A DNA stretch of 64,000 nt from an uncultured Opitutales bacterium (GTDB lineage: Bacteria > Verrucomicrobiota > Verrucomicrobiia > Opitutales > Intestinicryptomonadaceae): positions 1 to 64,000 of the forward strand of contig URAJ01000008.1 of the NCBI GenBank assembly GCA_900545715.1, written 5' to 3'. The translations under genes and the position numbers were made by a program. Positions within the stretch are counted from its first letter, which is position 1, and every line of letters starts with the position of its first letter. The notes beneath the pieces were generated by a model. That model did not search any database and was not told the DNA's origin. It saw nothing but the letters and a program-made list of their open reading frames with translations. This document shows positions 56,815 through 64,000 of this stretch, in pieces.

Positions 56815-58389
56815 CTATTGCGTAATGAGGGAAGTTCCCGTCATTTCATCGGGTTTTTTAAGCCCCATAAGCTGCAATACGGTCGGAGCTATATCGCCCA
56901 AATTTCCGCCGGAGCGCAGCTTCAACCCTTCCAAGCCCTTTCCGTAAACTATGAGCTCGACAGGATTCATTGTATGGCGCGTGTGGGGTTCGTTTATTGA
57001 GGGTTCGAACATCTGCTCGCAGTTGCCGTGGTCGGCGGTAATCACCATTGCCGCTCCCGTCTTATCGGCCGCTTCCGCAATTTTCTTTACGCCGGCATCG
57101 ACTGCCTCAACCGCCTTTATCGCGGCCGCCTCGTTGCCTGTGTGCCCGACCATGTCCCCATTGGCGAAGTTTACGACGATTAGCGCGTACTTGTCTTCAA
57201 GAACCGCTTTCGCCACGGCGTCCGCCACTGCGGGAGCGCTCATTTCCGGCTTTTGGTCGTAGGTCTGCACATCGCGCGGGGAGTCTATCAAAATCCTATC
57301 CTCTCCGCGGAATGGCTCTTCGCGGTAGTCGTTGAAGAAAAACGTGACGTGCGCGAATTTTTCGGTTTCGGCGCAGCGCAATTGAGAAAGCCCCTTGGAG
57401 CTTATGTATTCCCCGAGAATGTTTACCATTTTAGGCGGCTTGGGGAAGAGGACGTTGGGGCAAAGGCCGACTTTGTATTCAGTCATCGTGACAAAAAATA
57501 CCTGTGGCCATGCGGAACGCTTAAAGCCGTCGAAGTTCTTGTCGATGAACGCGCTTGTCAATTCGCGCGGGCGGTCGCCGCGGAAGTTGAAAAATATTAT
57601 GGCGTCGCCGTCTTTTACCCTGCCTATCGGCTCTCCGTTCTCGACAATCCAAGTCGGGACTATGAATTCGTCGCCAACCATATTGGGTTGCGCGGGTTTT
57701 TCATAATATTGGGTAAAGGCGTCTTCGGCCTTTTCAACGGCGGCTTCGGCTTTTGTGCCGACTATGCAGTCGTAGGCTTTTTCGACTCTGTCCCACCTCT
57801 TGTCTCTGTCCATCGCCCAGAAGCGCCCTATTACAGATGCGACCTTTCCGGTTCCGTATTCCTTCATTTTACCCTCGACTTCGCGGATAAATCCGAGGCC
57901 GCTTGTGGGCGGCGTGTCGCGTCCGTCGGTAAAGGCGTGCAGATAAACTTTGTCGTATTTTTTATCGGCGCAAATTTTGAGGATAGAGTACAGGTGCCTT
58001 AGCATCGAGTGCACACCCGCGTCGCTGCAAAGCCCGAACAGGTGCAGGGCGCCCCCTTTGTCGAGTTTTTCAAACACGCTTTTTAGAACGGGGCTTTCCA
58101 GCACGCTGCCAGTCGCAAAGCCTTTGTCGATGCGCACTATCTCCTGGTCAACGATGCGCCCCGCGCCGATGTTTTGGTGGCCGACTTCGCTGTTGCCCAT
58201 TATCCCTTCTGGAAGTCCGACTTCAAGCCCATGCGCGGTTATTTCCGTGCGCGGCCAATTAGCCGAAAGGTATTTGCAAAACGGGTCGTTTGCCAGTTTC
58301 ACGGCGTTGTATTTATCCATTGACGGGTTGTGGTTTTCCCCCCAACCGTCCCTTATTACGAGTATTACGGGTCTTCTTACTCCGTTCAT
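56815..58389 (-). CDS. gpmI: 2,3-bisphosphoglycerate-independent phosphoglycerate mutase
   Basis: 524 residues. Interconverts 3- and 2-phosphoglycerate in glycolysis using two Mn ions. IRDGWG (Asp14) and GNSEVGH (Ser67, the phosphoserine) are the N-terminal signatures; VADHGN-like ITADHGNCE and HTRHTMNPVE close the phosphatase-type metal site. Most enzymes have LDGWG in place of IRDGWG. Single gene with its own terminator. Confidence 0.97.
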   Translation of the reverse strand: MNGVRRPVILVIRDGWGENHNPSMDKYNAVKLANDPFCKYLSANWPRTEITAHGLEVGLPEGIMGNSEVGHQNIGAGRIVDQEIVRIDKGFATGSVLESPVLKSVFEKLDKGGALHLFGLCSDAGVHSMLRHLYSILKICADKKYDKVYLHAFTDGRDTPPTSGLGFIREVEGKMKEYGTGKVASVIGRFWAMDRDKRWDRVEKAYDCIVGTKAEAAVEKAEDAFTQYYEKPAQPNMVGDEFIVPTWIVENGEPIGRVKDGDAIIFFNFRGDRPRELTSAFIDKNFDGFKRSAWPQVFFVTMTEYKVGLCPNVLFPKPPKMVNILGEYISSKGLSQLRCAETEKFAHVTFFFNDYREEPFRGEDRILIDSPRDVQTYDQKPEMSAPAVADAVAKAVLEDKYALIVVNFANGDMVGHTGNEAAAIKAVEAVDAGVKKIAEAADKTGAAMVITADHGNCEQMFEPSINEPHTRHTMNPVELIVYGKGLEGLKLRSGGNLGDIAPTVLQLMGLKKPDEMTGTSLITQ

Positions 58390-58572
58390 GTTGGTTTCCT
58401 TTAAAAGTTTTAGTCCAATAAAAAAGCGCCGCGAGATTTTCGCAACAATAATTTTTATGCGCGAATTATGCTTGATGACGGCACGCGGTAGTTTTTAATT
58501 GTTTGTATTGCGCACTGGCGCCCCATAAATTGCGGCTTGCGCTATCCTCCAAAATTCAAAAAAAACTATTCA

Positions 58573-60537
58573 ATGAAATTTAATTCGAGATTTGGCGGAA
58601 CACGCCGCGGCGGTGTCGCATTCAGGCTTTTTATCGGCATTGCTTTATTATCGGCAATTCCTGCGCTTATAATAGGCTATTTTTCGTATTCTGAGGGAAG
58701 CCGTGAAATAATTGGCGAAAAGGTGTCGGACATGAGGCAGATTTCCCGGCTGAGGCTCGGGGTAGTTTCCGATATGGTTGAAAAATTGAGGGCGTATGCG
58801 CTGAGATTTTCCGAATCGCGGGCTGTGGCGGAGCTCTCGGGAGTGCAGGCGTACGAAAATTTCCCGGAAAACATCACCGAACGCCTGAATGCAAACGGGT
58901 TTAGGGCTGCGGCAATCCTCGGTTTGTCGGGAAACCTTCTCGCCGCGTCAGACGTTGCTACTTATAACTTTTTTACAAAGACTCAATGGAAGGCACTGTC
59001 GGTCGGAAAAACTTTTGAACGCGCCGCCGGCGGCGAACAGCTTGCCGTCTCGGAGATGTCGCTCGACACCCCCTCCGGGCGCAGGGGCATGAATTTCTCG
59101 CTTCCTGTTAAAAACAAAGACGGCAAAGTATCGGCGGTCGCGGTGCTGTATCTGGACATAACGCGAATCCAGGAGTCCGTCGCAGCGGAAGCCAAGAATT
59201 TCACAACTTCCGAGCTTTTTATATGCTCGTACGTCGGAGGCTCGCCGTTTATAATTGCCGGCGCGAATGCTGACGGCCCCATGGAGCCCGCGTTTATGGG
59301 GATTCTCGCAAAAACTCTCGAAGGCGCAAAGATATCGCCAGATTTTAAGGATTCGGGATATTCGCTCGCGCGCGACTACCGGGGAAAAGAGGTTGTCGCC
59401 GCATGGGACTACATTCCGCAGCTTGACTGGTATGTAATTATGAAGACCGATCTTTCGGAGGTTCTATCGGGAGTCCGAAGCCTCGCGTACAGAATAGTTC
59501 TGATTCTTATCGTAGTTTTGGCGCTCGCGACGGCGGCGTGCGCGGTTTTTGCAAAGGCTTTTTCGGCGCCGATTTCCTCTATTTTAAGGAAAGTTTCAGG
59601 GTTCGCGCCCGCCGACGGACTCTGGGAGATGCCGAAGTCGGACTCGCAGATGATTGCGGCTTCGATAGATTCCATCAAGGACTCTCTGGATACTTTGGCG
59701 TCGAAATCATACAACGGGGCGTCGGAAATCTTAAAAGGGGCGGAGCGGCTGTCTTCGGACGTGTCGTCGAGGTCTGAAATAAGCAGGCGCATAGAAAATT
59801 TCTCGGATAAGATTATTTTACATTCTCAAAAAATCTCGGATATGTCTGTAAATCTCGAACACAGCGTCGAGCAAATCGACGATGTTTCGGAAATTTCCGT
59901 GCGGCAGGCCGAGAACGCTCTCGGTGGGCTTGAAAAAATGAATAAGCTAATGTCGGGATTGGAGGCGTGCGCTTCCGATTTTAGCGACTCTCTCGGGGAG
60001 ATATTCGCTTCCGGCCGCAAGATAGGGGCGATGGTGGAATCAATGACACAGCTTGCCGACAGGGCAAATCTGTTGTCGCTAAATGCCTCTATTGCGGCAA
60101 AAAAGGCGGGAAAATCCGGTGAGGGGTTTGCGGTTGTAGCTGAAAGGTTGAGGAAACTCGCCGACCAAACATCGACCGCGACGCTCGAAATTGAAAATAT
60201 CGTAAAAGGCATATCTTCGCTTTCTGAGGCAGGCTCTAAAAAAGTGGGAGAATTCGACTCCAAATTCTCAGAAGTTTCGGCTCAATCCAAAAAAGTAAAC
60301 GAAGGGCTCTCCGAGATAATCCAGAAAGTGCAGGGCATTCCCCCGCGCCTCACTCTGTTGCTCGACGGCATTAGAACGCAAAGCGGCGAGGGAGATTCAA
60401 TAAAGTCGTACGCGCGCGCCCTCAAAAAAGCTGTCGATGACGAATCAAAGCTTATGGATTCGGCGCGCGAAATATCGGACAATTTATCGAAAACTGCGCT
60501 GTCAGTGCGGCGCGAGGCGGGCAAGCATAGAATATAA
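58573..60537 (+). CDS. Methyl-accepting chemotaxis-like receptor with altered tip
   Basis: 654 residues. TM1 about 14-36 (FRLFIGIALLSAIPALIIGYF), an extracytoplasmic dCache-like sensor (about 40-295, ending in WDYIPQLDWYVIMKTDL), TM2 about 310-335, then a cytoplasmic helical signalling domain. The tip reads NLLSLNASIAAKKAGKSGEGFAVVAE-like over residues about 495-520: the IEAARAGE of classical receptors is IAAKKAGK, losing both Glu residues. GFAVVAERLRKLAD is retained. The start is ATG 58573; the upstream extension is unsupported. No che or flagellar genes are near. May feed a non-motility pathway. Confidence 0.85.
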   Translation: MKFNSRFGGTRRGGVAFRLFIGIALLSAIPALIIGYFSYSEGSREIIGEKVSDMRQISRLRLGVVSDMVEKLRAYALRFSESRAVAELSGVQAYENFPENITERLNANGFRAAAILGLSGNLLAASDVATYNFFTKTQWKALSVGKTFERAAGGEQLAVSEMSLDTPSGRRGMNFSLPVKNKDGKVSAVAVLYLDITRIQESVAAEAKNFTTSELFICSYVGGSPFIIAGANADGPMEPAFMGILAKTLEGAKISPDFKDSGYSLARDYRGKEVVAAWDYIPQLDWYVIMKTDLSEVLSGVRSLAYRIVLILIVVLALATAACAVFAKAFSAPISSILRKVSGFAPADGLWEMPKSDSQMIAASIDSIKDSLDTLASKSYNGASEILKGAERLSSDVSSRSEISRRIENFSDKIILHSQKISDMSVNLEHSVEQIDDVSEISVRQAENALGGLEKMNKLMSGLEACASDFSDSLGEIFASGRKIGAMVESMTQLADRANLLSLNASIAAKKAGKSGEGFAVVAERLRKLADQTSTATLEIENIVKGISSLSEAGSKKVGEFDSKFSEVSAQSKKVNEGLSEIIQKVQGIPPRLTLLLDGIRTQSGEGDSIKSYARALKKAVDDESKLMDSAREISDNLSKTALSVRREAGKHRI

Positions 60538-60713
60538 TCTTTCTGAATCTTTTTTACTTCGCTTTTCGGCGCGCAATTGCAGGTTAATCTTTTGCGGAAT
60601 TTGCATGCGCTTGTATTGTAAAATTTGCAAATGCGCTCCGATTTTTATGCGCGCCGAACTCCGCTTTTCTATATAAAATCAAAACGTTTTTATAATAAAT
60701 CCAAGTATTAAAA
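60538..60713. other. Spacer after the receptor gene
   Basis: Together with the following terminator region about 440 bp separates the receptor gene from the convergent rbsK. Nothing beyond the weak hairpin at 60714 is seen; a 99-codon minus-strand frame (60708-61007) overlaps the rbsK end and is not supported. Confidence 0.5.
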
Positions 60714-60771
60714 AAAACGCCTCTTTGCCAAGACACAACAGCTCATTTTAACTTGCCACGCAAAGCGTTTT
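60714..60771 (-). terminator. Possible terminator of rbsK
   Basis: AAAACG...CTTTGC pairs with GCAAAGCGTTTT (12 bp with a 3-nt bulge) around a loop of about 30 nt. The minus strand then reads GTTTTTTTTAAT. It lies about 210 bp past the rbsK stop, so assignment is uncertain. Confidence 0.4.
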
Positions 60772-60981
60772 GGAAATTTTTTATATAAAAAATGGGCGCG
60801 AAAACCGCCGGTAAAATATTTTGTAAAAAGTTTTTTTTTCAAGAAAATCGACTGCGGCCCGAAGCCTTTTAAAACTGCATTTAACCCGTCGGATTGTGGA
60901 ACCATCGCAAAAAAAATCCGCTGCACGAAAATCTGCCGGCGGAAAATGGAAATCTCCAATAAAACTAAAAGATAGTTAAAA

Positions 60982-61911
60982 TCAGCGCGAAGGGTATTGC
61001 GCGGCAAGCTTTTTTACCTCTTCGAGAGTCGCGACCGACTGCGCGCCCATTTTGGAGATTTTTAGCGATGCCGCCGCCGTCGCAAATTCTATCGCCCTCT
61101 CCAAATTTTTGCATATTTTTAGCCCTCCCGCAAGCGAGCCTGTAAAACAGTCGCCCGCGCCGACGGTATCCACGGGGCGGATATTCTCATATGTGGGGAA
61201 ATGCTTTATGCCGCAGCCGTTGTAGAGGTCGCAGCCGCGCTTTCCGAGGGTTACGATGACGTTTTTTACGCCTGAGCTTATGAGCTTTTGCGCGGCATCT
61301 TCGGCATCGCGGCAGTCGGGTACTATCTGCAAGATTTCAATCTCATTGGGGACGATATAGTCGATGTCGCGCAGCATTTGCTTCGGCAAAACTTTTGCGG
61401 GAGCCGGGGTGAGAATAGTCTCGCAGCCGGCCTTCTTCGCAAGGTTTAGCCCCCTCGCAACGGTCAAAATGTCGTTTTCGAGCTGGAACAATACATGCGA
61501 GAATGCGGAAAAATCTATCGAATCCATATCGCCTTCCGAGAGCGCCATATTTGCCCCGGGCGCGACAGTTATGGAGTTTTGCCCGCTTTCGTCCACGGTG
61601 ATTAATGCGACGCCTGTGGGAAAGTCTTTAAAAATTTTTACCAACTCTACGTTTATTCCGCGAGCGCCCAGGCTCGACAGGTAGTCGCGCCCAAATGAGT
61701 CGTCTCCGACTCCCGCACAAAAACGGGTTCCGCCGAATGCTGCGTTCGCGGCGACAGCCTGGTTTGCGCCTTTGCCTCCCTCGAATTTTTGAAACACTCC
61801 GCCGAGAATAGTCTCTCCGGGAGACGGTATGCGCGGGGTTTTTACAACCATATCGACGTTTACGCTGCCAACTACCAAAATGGATTTTTCCTGCATTTTT
61901 TGCTCTTTCAT
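60982..61911 (-). CDS. rbsK: Ribokinase
   Basis: 309 residues, PfkB family. Phosphorylates ribose at O5. The N-terminal GGKGANQA (45-52) and C-terminal DTVGAGDCFTGS with the catalytic Asp254 are both intact, as is GSVNVDMVV. Its start codon overlaps the stop of the transporter gene in TAATG; a second ATG five codons in is also possible. Operon with the sugar transporter suggests use of imported ribose or a nucleoside-derived pentose. Confidence 0.95.
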   Translation of the reverse strand: MKEQKMQEKSILVVGSVNVDMVVKTPRIPSPGETILGGVFQKFEGGKGANQAVAANAAFGGTRFCAGVGDDSFGRDYLSSLGARGINVELVKIFKDFPTGVALITVDESGQNSITVAPGANMALSEGDMDSIDFSAFSHVLFQLENDILTVARGLNLAKKAGCETILTPAPAKVLPKQMLRDIDYIVPNEIEILQIVPDCRDAEDAAQKLISSGVKNVIVTLGKRGCDLYNGCGIKHFPTYENIRPVDTVGAGDCFTGSLAGGLKICKNLERAIEFATAAASLKISKMGAQSVATLEEVKKLAAQYPSR

Positions 61912-62912
61912 TAAAGTTTAGACGCTACAAGTATTCCAAGCCCCGCCGCAAAGAATACAAACATCAATGCAATCAGCTTATTCGTCCCTTTCGGCGCGCC
62001 CGCAAATTCCTTCCAGATGAAAACCCCCCATAGGGCGGATACCATTGTCGCGCCCTGTCCGAGCCCGTATGCGAGCGCAGGATCAGCAGCGGGGGCTGCG
62101 AGTATGTTAAAGTTCATTCCGCAGCTCCAAATAATCCCGCCCAATATGCCTATCGCATGGGTCTTTAAGCTGCCTCCAAAATATTGCGCAAAGGTGCAGG
62201 GGCTTCCCGAAAGCGGTTTGCGCATCATCGTAACGTTGAAAATGAAATTTGATAAAAGCAGGCCGAGCGAAAACATAACGACCGCCGTGTACGGCGTTAG
62301 CTTACCGGATTCCAGCGCGCCAGAGGCGTCTGCCGCCGCCATGGATTTCGAGACAAAGCTGTAAAAGAATCCCATAAGCGCCCCGGCAACGACCGATATA
62401 AAAACGCCCTTCTTTACGTCCGACTTTCCCCCTCCGAGCTTTCCGTACGCTACGGCGTCCAGAACTATCGCAACGCATACAAGCGCAACCCCCGCTGCGA
62501 GCATCGGGACATTCCCCTCGGGTGTTGCCAAGTATGTTGTCACTACGCCCAAAACGAGCGCGAGCCCTATTCCGACAGGGAATGCAACCGCAAGCCCCGC
62601 GATTTCAATCGCCGCAACGAGCAAAATGTTTGCGATATTAAATACCGCGCCTCCTATGAATGCCGTCCCCAGCCATTGCCATTGCGCTTGCGAAATATCC
62701 GCCAAAAAAGCTCTCCCCGCGGAACCGAACGAGCCTGCTGTAAAAGCCAATGCGAGTGAGAATAGCAGCACTCCTATCGAGTAGTCCCAATAAAATAGCG
62801 GAAAGGGCCAGTTTCCCTTGACCATTTTTTGGGTATTTGCCCATGAGCCCCAGCAGAGCATTGTAATGAAACACATTATTATTGCGGCGGAGTATGAACT
62901 TACTGTAATCAT
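61911..62912 (-). CDS. GRP family sugar transporter (RbsU/GlcU-like)
   Basis: 333 residues, ten hydrophobic segments, DMT-type fold as in the glucose/ribose porter family. LCWGSWANTQKMV near the N-terminus and LGQGATMVSALWGVFIWKEF near the C-terminus are family signatures. Inner-membrane proton-coupled sugar import; ribose is the likely substrate from its pairing with ribokinase. First gene of the two-gene unit, overlapping rbsK by 1 bp. Confidence 0.92.
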   Translation of the reverse strand: MITVSSYSAAIIMCFITMLCWGSWANTQKMVKGNWPFPLFYWDYSIGVLLFSLALAFTAGSFGSAGRAFLADISQAQWQWLGTAFIGGAVFNIANILLVAAIEIAGLAVAFPVGIGLALVLGVVTTYLATPEGNVPMLAAGVALVCVAIVLDAVAYGKLGGGKSDVKKGVFISVVAGALMGFFYSFVSKSMAAADASGALESGKLTPYTAVVMFSLGLLLSNFIFNVTMMRKPLSGSPCTFAQYFGGSLKTHAIGILGGIIWSCGMNFNILAAPAADPALAYGLGQGATMVSALWGVFIWKEFAGAPKGTNKLIALMFVFFAAGLGILVASKL

Positions 62913-63184
62913 AGTTTTTTTATAAGATTCGCTGAAACAGCTTGGAGTTATATAAATAAAGTAGTCTGAAACTTGCCCAATTTTTTTGCGAGAATGCGAG
63001 TTTTCTTGGTACCTTCAATGCGCTTTAAATGAAAAGGGAAATACCAAAATGAAGGCAGGTCAAACTAACTGCAATATACGAATGCTTTTGAGGTTGTCAA
63101 CTATGCGTTTATCGTGCAGGTGCGCAGTTTTTCTATCGTTCCCCGCAGGCGCCGCAGTGTGAACTTTTATGGGCAGATAAAAAA
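62913..63184. other. Promoter-side spacer of the ribose operon
   Basis: About 270 bp upstream of the transporter gene. A 37-codon frame at 63049-63162 (+) follows AAAGGGA, but its product is Arg/Cys-rich without features and I do not call it. Nothing else is recognised. Confidence 0.45.
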
Positions 63185-63206
63185 AACAACCGCAAAAGCG
63201 GTTGTT
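63185..63206 (-). terminator. Rho-independent terminator downstream of the bS22-like gene
   Basis: AACAACCGC - AAAA - GCGGTTGTT, a perfect 9-bp stem followed on the minus strand by TTTTTTTTAT. The only minus-strand gene upstream of it is the 33-codon ribosomal gene 320 bp away, implying a long 3' untranslated region or a separate small RNA. Confidence 0.85.
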
Positions 63207-63527
63207 AAAAATGTATGTAAAGACGGCAATCGGGCGTATTAAATAAAAAACCTGTGTCGAATCTTTACGATGGAACTCTTTGCTCTGATTCCCGCATTTA
63301 AAACCGTTTTGCGCGCATTATAACGGTAAACGGTTTATTGCCTTCATTAGGCTGCGTGTTTCCGCGTTCTGCCTCATTTAAAAGTTTTGGCAACCGAAGG
63401 AATGTCGATTACTTGCCTTCATTGAGGATAGCCTTCACTCTGCGCTTGCATTGGAAGGCTTGTCAGCCGGAGAGCGGTTCCGCCGTCAATTTAAGAGCAG
63501 TTCCGCCTTCTGCCTATGCCGGAAACC
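63207..63527. other. 320-bp 3' region between bS22-like gene and terminator
   Basis: Contains short direct repeats: AGAGCGGTTCCGCC at 63470 and AGAGCAGTTCCGCC at 63494, and TTGCCTTCATT at about 63339 and 63413. No frame has coding character. It may be a long transcript tail. Confidence 0.45.
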
Positions 63528-63629
63528 TTAGCAGTCCCACGTGCGCTTCTTATGGCGGTTTGCCTTTGAACGCTTTGAGCGCTTATGCTTGTTCATCTTG
63601 AGGCGTCTTTTCTTCTTTAAGTTTGCCAC
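63528..63629 (-). CDS. bS22 / AURKAIP1-COX24 type ribosomal protein, 33 residues
   Basis: Reading the minus strand from GTG 63629 gives a 33-residue highly basic peptide: [16 protein letters not shown], then [17 protein letters not shown]. The [14 protein letters not shown]...RTR/KRTW pattern is that of the AURKAIP1/COX24 domain family (mitochondrial mS38, actinobacterial bS22), a small-subunit component near the decoding centre. AAAGGA sits 7 nt before the GTG. No other long frame overlaps with better support. Assignment is by pattern. Confidence 0.85.
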   Translation of the reverse strand: MANLKKKRRLKMNKHKRSKRSKANRHKKRTWDC

Positions 63630-63957
63630 AATGTTTCCTTTCTATGATTGTAATAATATTTTCAGTCTTTACGGTTTCCGCTGTATTAAATTAAGCTACA
63701 CGCGTACACTTTTACGCATATATCTGGTAAAACAAATACCATTCGTTTCGGAAAATCAATAAAAAACAGCCTATTTTTTTAGACGGCGCAAAAATGCCGC
63801 CTTATTTTTGCCCTATCCGCGCAAATGAAGACGAACTCCGTTTGCGTTTTTTTGCGGTTTTTCCCAAAAAAGTATATGTCTTTAAAACCTCAAAATAGTT
63901 TAAACTGCTATTACGCCTTGATTTTTCTAAAATTCGCGGATATTTTTTTCTTAAACC
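63630..63957. other. Divergent spacer with a plus-strand hairpin terminator
   Basis: About 330 bp between the bS22-like gene (-) and an exported-protein gene (+). GACGGC - GCAAAAAT - GCCGCC at 63782-63801 is followed by TTATTTTT on the plus strand, a probable terminator although no plus-strand gene precedes it. Confidence 0.5.
63782..63809 (+). terminator. Orphan plus-strand terminator
   Basis: GACGGC/GCCGCC stem of 6 bp (one G-T pair), 8-nt loop, then TTATTTTT. It could end a small RNA from 63640-63780. Confidence 0.4.
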
Positions 63958-64000
63958 ATGAAAAGATTCTTTTATTTGCTGGCGATACTATCCGCGCTTT
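63958..64000 (+). CDS. Start of an exported protein, cut by the window edge
   Basis: ATG 63958 opens a frame MKRFFYLLAILSAL, two basic residues followed by a hydrophobic core, as in a signal peptide. Only 14 codons are inside the window, so the product cannot be named. Confidence 0.6.
   Translation, partial: MKRFFYLLAILSAL

Noticed and set aside
60708-61007. 99-codon minus-strand frame after rbsK
   Set aside because: Overlaps the rbsK end in another frame; rich in Phe/Lys as expected for AT-rich spacer.
63049-63162. 37-codon plus-strand frame preceded by AAAGGGA
   Set aside because: Product is Arg/Cys-rich with no membrane or domain pattern and no conserved context; could be chance.

Overview
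The window looks like part of a chromosome from a Gram-negative member of the Planctomycetes-Verrucomicrobia-Chlamydiae group, most likely a Verrucomicrobiota (Opitutae-type) bacterium, perhaps gut-associated. The reasons are: lipid A synthesis (lpxD); the DUF1549/DUF1553 - DUF1501 - pre-peptidase (PPC) trio that is typical of planctomycetes and verrucomicrobia; a type III glutamine synthetase; a pyrophosphate-type phosphofructokinase; and scattered secreted polysaccharide enzymes with no SusC/SusD pairs. The taxonomic call is inference from gene content. I see no insertion sequence, prophage or CRISPR array. Base composition is mixed, with AT-rich spacers, many of which carry short degenerate repeats.

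Layout. 1-5.7 kb: tRNA-Ser(UGA), a large lipoprotein that looks like a dead trypsin-like protease, an HMGL-like aldolase with an attenuator-like leader, and carA. 5.7-12.7 kb: a long leftward operon, infA - FecCD permease - ABC ATPase - HIT - phoH - HD-phosphohydrolase (PgpH type) - lpxD, with tadA diverging from it. 13.8-15.8 kb: a DUF2157 membrane pair. 15.9-21.8 kb: the DUF1549/DUF1501/PPC trio. 22-30.9 kb: a secreted clan GH-A type glycosidase, yraN, alr, metF and a lutABC lactate oxidation operon, with a 36-bp tandem repeat after lutC. 31-36.4 kb: a HAD phosphatase, dnaA with perfect DnaA boxes upstream, a zinc-ribbon coiled-coil protein, ruvX and truA. 36.4-44 kb: a repeat-rich gap, pfp, an RNase D-like exonuclease, then a BNR-repeat lipoprotein and a glycoside hydrolase.

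44.6-54.7 kb is the most coherent block. glnN (leftward) and gltB-gltD-(NifA-like activator) (rightward) diverge. Each transcription unit starts with a textbook -24/-12 (sigma-54) promoter, and a long inverted repeat lies between them. The last gene of the rightward operon encodes a GAF-AAA+-Fis sigma-54 activator, so glutamine synthetase, glutamate synthase and their likely activator appear to form one self-contained ammonium-assimilation regulon.

55-64 kb: a CE15-like esterase, gpmI, a chemoreceptor-like protein with an altered signalling tip, ribokinase with a sugar transporter, a 33-residue bS22/AURKAIP1-type ribosomal protein gene that is easily missed, and the first codons of an exported protein at the right edge.
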